This document shows positions 1 through 5,596 of a stretch of 6,616 nt of DNA, piece by piece (the stretch's first letter is position 1; every line of letters begins with the position of its first letter). A model generated the notes under the pieces. The model searched no databases and was not told where the DNA came from. It saw nothing but the letters and a program-made list of their open reading frames with translations. Both the position numbers and the translations under genes were made by a program. The stretch comes from Stenotrophomonas sp. (GTDB lineage Bacteria; Pseudomonadota; Gammaproteobacteria; Xanthomonadales; Xanthomonadaceae): assembly GCA_003525885.1 (NCBI GenBank), contig DQIG01000002.1, forward strand, positions 513 through 7,128. The letters run 5' to 3'.

Positions 1-1
1 G

Positions 2-2131
2 GTGGGCTGCCACTCGCGTTCGCAGGCGCAGCGCGTGGGCAACCACATTCTGCATACCGAAATGCTGGAAACCGAAACCATCAGCTTCTCGGTGGGCCTG
101 GACGCGCTGGGCTGCATGCCTGGCGATGTGATCCAGGTGGCCGACCCGAACCGCGCCGGCCGCCGTAATGCGGGACGCATCCGCAGTGCGGGTACGCGCA
201 GCCTGGTGCTGGATCGCGTGCCGGAACAGGTCGCTGCCGGTGACACCCTGCGCGCCACCCTGCCCAGCGGGCAGACCGAAGCGCGCACGGTGCAGTCGGT
301 GGATGGCGAGACGGTGACCGTCACCGCACCCTGGTCAGCGCTGCCGGTGGCGCAGTCGGTATGGGCATTGGAATCGCCGGAGCTGGCCCTGCAGCACTAT
401 CGCGTGCTGTCGATCAGCGAAGGCGAGGACCTGACCTACCAGATCACGGCGCTCAAGCACGTGCCGGGCAAGTACGCCGCCATCGACGATGGCACGCGCC
501 TGGAGCAGCCGCCGATCAGCATCATTCCGCCCAGCGTGCAGCCGGCACCGGCCAACGTGCGGATGGCCTCGCATGTGGTGGTGGACCAGGGTATCGCCAT
601 GTCCGTGCTCACCATTGAGTGGGATGCCGCCGACAAGGCGATCGGCTATGACGTGGAATGGCGCCGTGGTGATCTCAACTGGGTCCGCGCCGGTCGCGTC
701 GGGACGCAGAGCCTGGAAGTGCGGGGCGTCTACGCCGGCGAGTATCTGGCCCGCGTGCGTGCGGTCAACGCGCTGGGTGCGGTGTCGCAGCCGACGCTCA
801 GTGCGCTCACTACCATCGAAGGCAAGACCACACCGCCCCCCGCATTGACCTCGCTGACCGCGCGCAGTCGGGTGTTCGGCATCGAGTTGGCCTGGCAGTT
901 CCCGGTGGGTGCGACAGATACCGAGCGCACGGAACTCTGGTACAGCACAAGCCCTGATCGCGCAGCCGCCATCAAGCTCGGCGACTTCGCCTATCCGCAG
1001 GCGCGGCACCAGATGAACGGTCTCGCAGCGGGTGCACGCTTCTGGTTCTGGGGGCGCCTGGTCGACCGTAGCGGCAACGTGGGTCCATGGCACCCGGTCC
1101 AGGCAGGTGTGCTGGGCGAATCCAGCAGCAACCAGGCGGATTACGATGCCTACTTTGCTGGCCGCATCAACGAAAGTGCGCTGGGCCAACAGTTGAAGGG
1201 CAAGATCGAACGCGTCACCGAAGTGCTGCCGCTGGTCTGGGATGCCGCGGCAACCTACACCCCGGGCCAGACCGTCATCCACGATGGCCGGATCTGGAGC
1301 TGGCAGGGCACTGCCGCAGGCAATGAAACGCCGCCGGGCAGCCACTGGAAGAACGTCGGCGACGCCATCGCCGAGGCGGGCGCCATCGTCGGCCGCGTCG
1401 ACCAGCTGGAAATGGACGTCACCGATGTCGATGGCAAGGTGGCCGCGCAAGGGCAGAAAGTCGATGGCCTGTTCGCCCAGGTCAGCGACCACACTGCCGG
1501 TGAGGAGGACTACAACGTCGGCGAGAACGATGTCAGTGCCGGCGCGATCACGGTCTACAGCGTGATGGCCGAGAAGGATGCAGCACTGGCCAAGCGTGTG
1601 GATACGGTCGAAGCCTCCATCGACGGCGTTCCGGGCAAGATCGAAGGGGTCAGTGCGGCGGTCCAGCAGGTCTCGCAGGCCGTGGTGAACCTGGATGGCA
1701 AGGTCAGCGCGACCTATACGGTCAAGGCCCAGATCAGCAGTGCCGGCCAGATCTACATGGCCGGCATGGGTCTGGGTGTCGAGCAGCAGCCGGATGGCAG
1801 CTACCAGAGCCAGATCCTGATGCAGGCCGACCGCTTCGCATTGTTCAACACCAACAGCGGCCAGGTCAGTGCGCCGTTCGTGGTGCAGGGTGGGCAGACC
1901 TTCATCAGCCAGGCGCTGATCGGCAATGGTTGGATCCAGAACGCCATGATCGGCGACGTGATCCAGTCCAACGCCGTCGGCGCCGGTGGGCAACCGCGAT
2001 GGAGGCTCGACAAGAACGGCACGTTGACGATGAACGGCCCCGAGAACGGAGGTCGCCTGACCATCAATGACAGTGTCATCCACGTTTACGACAGCAACGG
2101 CCGCGTCCGCGTCCGCATGGGGATCTGGTAA
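2..2131 (+). CDS. J: Phage tail tip / host-specificity protein, lambda J-like (5' partial)
   Basis: C-terminal 709 residues of a tail-tip attachment protein, which in lambda-like siphophages sits at the distal end of the tail and recognises the host receptor. The frame is open from the window edge. The first residues (SRSQAQRVG, then PGDVIQVADPNRAGRR at 40-55) match the middle of gpJ-type proteins, so the GTG at base 2 is not a real start and several hundred N-terminal residues are missing. Visible order: J-family core (about 1-165); two fibronectin-III-like beta domains (about 180-272 and 278-372; W207, Y215 and Y248 in the first, W308-region and W350 in the second); a short aromatic module (412-454) like chitin/carbohydrate-binding modules; a heptad-like helical stretch (460-495); a DUF1983-like segment (about 570-650, KAQISSAGQIYMAGMGLGV); and a C-terminal motif HVYDSNGRVRVRMG typical of this family. 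Stop TAA overlaps the next ATG. Whether it belongs to an active prophage, a remnant or a tailocin cannot be decided here. Confidence 0.93.
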   Translation: MGCHSRSQAQRVGNHILHTEMLETETISFSVGLDALGCMPGDVIQVADPNRAGRRNAGRIRSAGTRSLVLDRVPEQVAAGDTLRATLPSGQTEARTVQSVDGETVTVTAPWSALPVAQSVWALESPELALQHYRVLSISEGEDLTYQITALKHVPGKYAAIDDGTRLEQPPISIIPPSVQPAPANVRMASHVVVDQGIAMSVLTIEWDAADKAIGYDVEWRRGDLNWVRAGRVGTQSLEVRGVYAGEYLARVRAVNALGAVSQPTLSALTTIEGKTTPPPALTSLTARSRVFGIELAWQFPVGATDTERTELWYSTSPDRAAAIKLGDFAYPQARHQMNGLAAGARFWFWGRLVDRSGNVGPWHPVQAGVLGESSSNQADYDAYFAGRINESALGQQLKGKIERVTEVLPLVWDAAATYTPGQTVIHDGRIWSWQGTAAGNETPPGSHWKNVGDAIAEAGAIVGRVDQLEMDVTDVDGKVAAQGQKVDGLFAQVSDHTAGEEDYNVGENDVSAGAITVYSVMAEKDAALAKRVDTVEASIDGVPGKIEGVSAAVQQVSQAVVNLDGKVSATYTVKAQISSAGQIYMAGMGLGVEQQPDGSYQSQILMQADRFALFNTNSGQVSAPFVVQGGQTFISQALIGNGWIQNAMIGDVIQSNAVGAGGQPRWRLDKNGTLTMNGPENGGRLTINDSVIHVYDSNGRVRVRMGIW

Positions 2132-2448
2132 TGGCAACGGGTATGCAGATATTCGGCCCGGATGGGCAGATGTGGTTCGACACCAACGATCGTGCCGGCA
2201 AGATCATGGGCACTCTTTCAGTCATTGGAAGCTCGTCGAGCAGCGTTGGCCTGGCAGGTCTGGGTGAGCCATTTGCCATTCTGCCCAGCCCTGGCTCCGA
2301 CAGTTGGCAGGACCAGAATGGCAATCAGTTTTCCGCGCCTGCGCTGGGGTACATGTCGTTTGTCGACGGCGGAAACACATTGCGGATGCAGTTTACGTTC
2401 TCGCCGATCGCCAACCCGTCCGCTTCCATCTACTATGGAGTCTTCTGA
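2131..2448 (+). CDS. Small tail-accessory protein downstream of J
   Basis: A 105-residue protein whose ATG shares a base with the TAA of J (TAATG). A GGGG-type ribosome-binding stretch lies at 2119-2122, 8 nt upstream, so translational coupling to J is likely. It has no signal peptide and no membrane segment. It opens with GMQIFGPDGQMWFD (residues 4-17), which closely resembles residues 102-115 of the following gene and the last residues of J. The middle is rich in Ser/Gly (SSSSS at 34-38) and the C-terminal half looks like beta strands (LRMQFTFSP). The motif and position recall the DUF6453-like small proteins encoded after J in many siphophages. I infer a virion-associated or tail-tip accessory role. 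No enzymatic motif is visible. Confidence 0.82.
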   Translation: MATGMQIFGPDGQMWFDTNDRAGKIMGTLSVIGSSSSSVGLAGLGEPFAILPSPGSDSWQDQNGNQFSAPALGYMSFVDGGNTLRMQFTFSPIANPSASIYYGVF

Positions 2449-3158
2449 TGTCCGTTGGTCTTGAAGTCACCAATGACAGCGGCGTTCCGGTTCTTGTGAA
2501 TGCGCATTCCTTTGTCTTCTTTTCGATAGCCAAGGGTACGCAGTCGATTGCAAGCAATACGTCCGCCTATGGCGCGAGCGGGTTCGTAAGCCTTCCCGCG
2601 CAGAGCGTTCCGTACCTGGTGTTCATCCGCTGCAATGGCGGTTCCGCCCAGGTGATGTCAGCGCTGAATGGCTTTTACTGGAGCATGGGACAAGGGACCA
2701 CCAGCTTCGAGTGGTGGGCCTGGGGGCGCGCAGTCAACAGCGGAAACACCGGCATGCAGGTCTACAACGCCGACGGATCCATCCAATGGGACATGTCAAA
2801 CCGTCCACTGCGTATCGCCGGTTTGGTCGATAAATCGGGTGGAAGTGTTCCAGGCTTTGCCGAGATGTCCACCGACAATGTGAGGCAAGGGCCACTCTTC
2901 AACGGCCCTGGCGAGAATCTCGCCTATCTGATGTCCGACATTGGACTGTGCCATGATATCTACGCCTACTACGGTAGTGGCCCGACCATTCGCGGCAACA
3001 TGCGCTATCAGCCGTACATCAATACTCCAAATGCTTCGCAGGTGCGATTGAACTACTGCAGGCGTAGAGAGAACCGTCAACGCTCGTTGAGCGGCGCGTC
3101 CTACCAGAGTTTCACAGGGCAGTTGCCGAATTTCCTGATTGCCGCGCATACCTACTAG
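2448..3158 (+). CDS. Tail-accessory protein, DUF6453-like, function unknown
   Basis: A 236-residue protein. The start at 2448 is chosen because its ATG overlaps the TGA of the previous gene (TGATG) and a GGAG lies at 2437-2440, 7 nt away. The frame is open further upstream, but that stretch is out of frame with the preceding gene and reads as unlikely protein. The N-terminus, MSVGLEVTNDSG, is typical of small proteins found behind J in siphophage tail modules. The same motif recurs at 102-110 (GMQVYNADG) followed by SIQWDMSNR. The region 78-93 is strikingly aromatic (FYWSM, FEWWAWG), which could be a structural core or a ligand-binding surface. No signal peptide or transmembrane helix is seen. 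A hand count of four 60-base lines gives about 55% GC, against about 70% or more in the transporter downstream, suggesting separate acquisition. Probably virion-associated; the true role is unknown. Confidence 0.8.
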   Translation: MSVGLEVTNDSGVPVLVNAHSFVFFSIAKGTQSIASNTSAYGASGFVSLPAQSVPYLVFIRCNGGSAQVMSALNGFYWSMGQGTTSFEWWAWGRAVNSGNTGMQVYNADGSIQWDMSNRPLRIAGLVDKSGGSVPGFAEMSTDNVRQGPLFNGPGENLAYLMSDIGLCHDIYAYYGSGPTIRGNMRYQPYINTPNASQVRLNYCRRRENRQRSLSGASYQSFTGQLPNFLIAAHTY

Positions 3159-3171
3159 GCTGAATCAAACT

Positions 3172-3202
3172 GGCCCGGGCGGCCATTTGAGCCGCCCGGG
3201 CC
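3172..3202 (+). terminator. 12-bp perfect GC hairpin at the end of the tail operon
   Basis: GGCCCGGGCGGC (3172-3183) pairs perfectly with GCCGCCCGGGCC (3191-3202) around the 7-nt loop CATTTGA. It starts 14 nt after the stop of the last tail gene. Only a weak pyrimidine stretch (CTTCCCGT) follows on the + strand, so it is not a classical U-tract terminator. On the - strand the stem is followed by AGTTTGATTC, which is richer in T. Stem strength and position make transcription termination or mRNA 3'-end protection the best reading. Confidence 0.7.
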
Positions 3203-3272
3203 CTTCCCGTAGACTGCGCCCCTCCTATGCTCCTCGACGACGCACTGCAGTGATCACGCCACCCTGACCCTT

Positions 3273-3302
3273 GCCGCATATCGGCAGCCGGCCCGTCCGG
3301 CT
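3273..3302 (+). other. Two adjacent small hairpins in the sulP leader
   Basis: GCCG-CATAT-CGGC (3273-3285) is followed immediately by AGCCGG-CCCGT-CCGGCT (3286-3302). Both arms are perfect but short (4 and 6 bp). They lie in the 209-bp gap upstream of the transporter, 65 nt before its ATG. They could form leader-RNA structure or be chance pairing in GC-rich DNA. No known riboswitch class is recognised. Confidence 0.3.
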
Positions 3303-3367
3303 CAGGAACCCGTGTCTTTCCACTGCAGCGCCATGCGGCCACGTCCGCGTGCGCGCGGAGTTTTCCC

Positions 3368-4822
3368 ATGCAAACGTCCTACCCCCTGCGCCAGCAATGG
3401 CTCGGCAATATCCGTGGTGATCTGCTGTCCGGCATCGTCGTGGCCCTGGCGCTGATTCCCGAAGCCATCGCCTTTTCGCTGATCGCCGGCGTCGATCCCA
3501 AAGTCGGCCTGTATGCCGCGTTCTCCATCGCGGTGATCACCGCCATCGCTGGCGGCCGGCCTGGCATGATCTCCGCCGCCACCGGCGCGATGGCGCTGGT
3601 GATGGTCGACCTGGTCAAGGACCACGGTCTTCAGTACCTGTTCGCCGCCAGCATCCTGGCTGGCCTGCTGCAGGTGCTGGCCGGCGTGTTCAAGCTTGGC
3701 TCGCTGATGCGATTCGTCTCGCGCTCGGTCATCACCGGCTTCGTCAACGCATTGGCGATCCTGATCTTCCTGGCACAGCTGCCCGAGCTGATCGGCCGTG
3801 GCCCGGCCGTGTACGCGTTGTGTGCCGCCGCGTTGGCGATCATCTACCTGCTGCCGCGCCTCACCCGCGCCGTGCCGTCGCCGCTGGTGGCGATCGTCGT
3901 ACTCACCGCCGTAGTGATCGGCTTTGGTGTGGACGTTCGCAGCGTCGGCGACATGGGCCAGCTGCCCGACAGCCTGCCGCAGTTCCTCATCCCCGATGTG
4001 CCGCTCAGCTGGGAAACCTTGCGCATCCTGCTGCCAGTGTCGGCCACGCTGGCCGTGGTCGGCCTGCTCGAATCGATGATGACCCTGCAGATCGTCGAGG
4101 ACATCACCGAGACGCCCAGCGAGCGCAACCGCGAATGCGTCGGCCAAGGCGTGGCCAACACGCTTACCGGTTTCCTCGGCGGCATGGCCGGGTGCGCGAT
4201 GATCGGCCAGTCGGTGATCAACGTGACCTCCGGTGGCCGTGGCCGCCTGTCCTGCCTGGTGGCCGGCGTGCTGCTGCTGGTGCTGGTGGTGTATGGCAGC
4301 GACCTGGTGCGGCAGATCCCGATGGCCGCGCTGGTAGCGGTGATGATCATGGTCAGCATCGGCACCTTCAGCTGGCGCTCGCTGCGCGACCTGCGCACGC
4401 ATCCGCGCAGTTCCTCGGCCGTGATGCTGCTGACCGTGGTGGTCACCGTGGCCACCCACGACCTGGCCAAGGGCGTGCTCAGTGGCGTGCTGCTGTCGGC
4501 GCTGTTCTTCGCGCGCAAGGTCGGCCGCATGCTGGATGTGCAGCGCGAGGACGCCGGAGGCACGCAGGTCTACCGCGTGCGTGGTCAGGTGTTCTTCGCG
4601 TCCGCCGGCCAGCTGGGCGCCGCGTTCGACTACCAGCACGTGGCGCCGAAGGTGCAGATTGACCTGCGTGACGCCCACCTGTGGGACCTTACCGCGGTGA
4701 CCGCGCTGGAACGCGCGCAGGAAAAGCTGGCCGCGCATGGAGCGGAGGTGACGGTGGTGGGCCTGAATTCGGCCAGCCAGACGTTGATCGAACAGGTAGG
4801 CGGGCGCACTGGTGGGCATTGA
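3368..4822 (+). CDS. SulP-family inorganic anion transporter with STAS domain
   Basis: A complete 484-residue inner-membrane transporter of the SulP (SLC26-like) family, which moves sulfate, bicarbonate or other anions by proton or sodium symport or by exchange. The start ATG is preceded by GGAG at 3357-3360 (7-nt spacing). The N-terminal signature is the first helix with ALALIPEAIAFSLIAGVDPKVGLYAAF (split here as residues 26-40 and 41-52). Roughly ten to twelve hydrophobic segments run to residue 381. The conserved SulP block around 234-294 is intact (LLESMMTLQIVED, then GQGVANTLTGFLGGMAG). A cytoplasmic STAS domain covers about 400-478 with core IDLRDAHLWDLTAVTALE (431-448). Length and architecture are normal. 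The substrate cannot be read from sequence: sulfate is the default annotation, bicarbonate is equally possible. It appears to be a single chromosomal gene unrelated in function to either neighbour block. Confidence 0.93.
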   Translation: MQTSYPLRQQWLGNIRGDLLSGIVVALALIPEAIAFSLIAGVDPKVGLYAAFSIAVITAIAGGRPGMISAATGAMALVMVDLVKDHGLQYLFAASILAGLLQVLAGVFKLGSLMRFVSRSVITGFVNALAILIFLAQLPELIGRGPAVYALCAAALAIIYLLPRLTRAVPSPLVAIVVLTAVVIGFGVDVRSVGDMGQLPDSLPQFLIPDVPLSWETLRILLPVSATLAVVGLLESMMTLQIVEDITETPSERNRECVGQGVANTLTGFLGGMAGCAMIGQSVINVTSGGRGRLSCLVAGVLLLVLVVYGSDLVRQIPMAALVAVMIMVSIGTFSWRSLRDLRTHPRSSSAVMLLTVVVTVATHDLAKGVLSGVLLSALFFARKVGRMLDVQREDAGGTQVYRVRGQVFFASAGQLGAAFDYQHVAPKVQIDLRDAHLWDLTAVTALERAQEKLAAHGAEVTVVGLNSASQTLIEQVGGRTGGH

Positions 4823-4856
4823 GGTTTACGCGTCCTGCTTCTGCGACGACGTGCAC

Positions 4857-4889
4857 GCATTCTGAATCCAGTCAGGCATCTGAAATCCA
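4857..4889. repeat. Imperfect 14-nt direct repeat in the sulP-lipoprotein gap
   Basis: GCATTCTGAATCCA (4857-4870) and GCATCTGAAATCCA (4876-4889) are near-identical 14-mers that differ by compensating single-base shifts. They are offset by 19 bp, about two helical turns, and lie about 90-120 bp upstream of the lipoprotein start. The spacing would suit a dimeric regulator binding one DNA face, but two copies alone do not prove an operator. Confidence 0.3.
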
Positions 4890-4915
4890 CGCTCGCGTAG
4901 CATGCGTTTCCTGAT

Positions 4916-4934
4916 GGGGCCGATGGACGGCCCC
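4916..4934 (+). other. Hairpin between sulP and the lipoprotein gene
   Basis: GGGGCCG (4916-4922) pairs with CGGCCCC (4928-4934) around the loop ATGGA, a perfect 7-bp stem. It lies 93 nt after the transporter stop and 43 nt before the lipoprotein ATG. No T run follows (GCGTTGACG), so it is either an atypical terminator for the transporter transcript or a leader structure of the downstream pair. Confidence 0.4.
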
Positions 4935-4962
4935 GCGTTGACGGGCCACGTGCCTGGATGCC

Positions 4963-4968
4963 AAGGAG
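4963..4968 (+). promoter_or_regulatory. Shine-Dalgarno AAGGAG that fixes the lipoprotein start
   Basis: AAGGAG sits directly against the ATG at 4969 (zero spacing) but 9 nt before the in-frame ATG at 4978. The second spacing is normal for ribosome binding, so 4978 is the supported start. Confidence 0.75.
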
Positions 4969-4977
4969 ATGCAAGCA

Positions 4978-5571
4978 ATGCAGGGAACGAACCACCTTCC
5001 AGCGGCCCCCCGTGAAACGTTCGGCAAGGCCGGGGCCATCGCGCTTGCGCTGGTCTTTGGCCTCAGCCTGGCGGCATGCCAGGCCAAGAGCCCGGAGGCG
5101 GATACGGCAGTTGCCCCCGTGGCCGCCGCGCCGGCCACTGCCTCGCCGCCTGCCACTGCAGAGCCTGCACGTGCCGCACCTGCCACGACAGCGGCCGATG
5201 CCGATGACCAGGACATGCCGCCGCAGCGCCCGGATGATTCCTACAACAAGGCGACGTTGCGGCCGCAGTACGCTGCATGCGTGAAATCCAGCGGCGGCGA
5301 GACACCGGCACTGCAGGCGTGTGGTGATGACGAGCTTGCCTGGCAGGAGCAGCGGCTCGAGCAGGCATTCATGAAGATCGTCGACGGCCCCGATGGCAAG
5401 GACAAGGACAGGCTGATGGACGAGCAGGCCGCCTACATGTCCGATACCAATCGCTACTGCAGCTGGAACCCTGCCGAAGACGGGCAGGGGCAGATGCTGG
5501 ACGCGCAGTCCTGCCGGATCAATCGCACGGCCAACCGTGCCGATGTGCTGCAGGCACTGACCTCGAAGTAA
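4978..5571 (+). CDS. Outer-membrane lipoprotein with LprI/DUF1311-like domain; candidate immunity protein
   Basis: A 197-residue lipoprotein. The start at 4978 is preferred over the in-frame ATG at 4969 because of Shine-Dalgarno spacing. The signal peptide has a charged part (R12, K17), a hydrophobic core (AIALALVFGLSL) and the lipobox LAAC with Cys34. Gln follows the Cys, consistent with transfer to the outer membrane. Residues 38-88 form a low-complexity Ala/Pro/Thr/Asp linker. Residues about 90-195 carry four cysteines (101, 115, 161, 179) in the arrangement of the LprI/DUF1311 family: QAC..DELAWQEQRLEQAF, then LMDEQAAYM....RYCSW, then SCR..RTANRADVLQAL. Mycobacterial LprI is known to inhibit lysozyme. 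Two disulfides are likely. The next gene, 25 nt downstream, encodes a lysozyme-like cell-wall protein, so an immunity or inhibitor role is inferred. A general periplasmic lysozyme inhibitor unconnected to the neighbour remains possible. Confidence 0.85.
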   Translation: MQGTNHLPAAPRETFGKAGAIALALVFGLSLAACQAKSPEADTAVAPVAAAPATASPPATAEPARAAPATTAADADDQDMPPQRPDDSYNKATLRPQYAACVKSSGGETPALQACGDDELAWQEQRLEQAFMKIVDGPDGKDKDRLMDEQAAYMSDTNRYCSWNPAEDGQGQMLDAQSCRINRTANRADVLQALTSK

Positions 5572-5581
5572 TTCCCCCGCA

Positions 5582-5587
5582 AAGGAG
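5582..5587 (+). promoter_or_regulatory. Shine-Dalgarno AAGGAG for the downstream effector-like gene
   Basis: AAGGAG ends 9 nt before the ATG at 5597, in the 25-nt gap after the lipoprotein stop. The close spacing, with no room for a promoter, supports co-transcription of the two genes. Confidence 0.75.
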
Positions 5588-5596
5588 TGCAGGAAA

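Noticed and set aside
335..2137. A 600-codon open frame on the - strand opposite J
   Set aside because: The J frame has clear family motifs along its whole length. The antisense frame is His/Asp/Arg-rich without recognisable domains and is a by-product of strong G/C third-position bias.
3203..3231. Possible promoter with TATGCT (3226-3231) upstream of the transporter
   Set aside because: No credible -35 element at the proper distance; the match is too weak to report as a feature.
3243..3328. CACTGCAG repeated at 3243-3250 and 3321-3328, the first within the palindrome CACTGCAGTG
   Set aside because: Eight bases, 78 bp apart, in GC-rich DNA is within chance; too short to argue for an attachment site or operator.
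3302..4819. A 505-codon open frame on the - strand opposite the transporter
   Set aside because: Extremely His/Gln/Arg/Asp-rich low-complexity translation, fully overlapping a textbook SulP gene; a coding-bias shadow.
4938..4943. TTGACG resembling a -35 box before the lipoprotein gene
   Set aside because: A matching -10 would fall on the ribosome-binding site (about 4961), leaving no workable leader.
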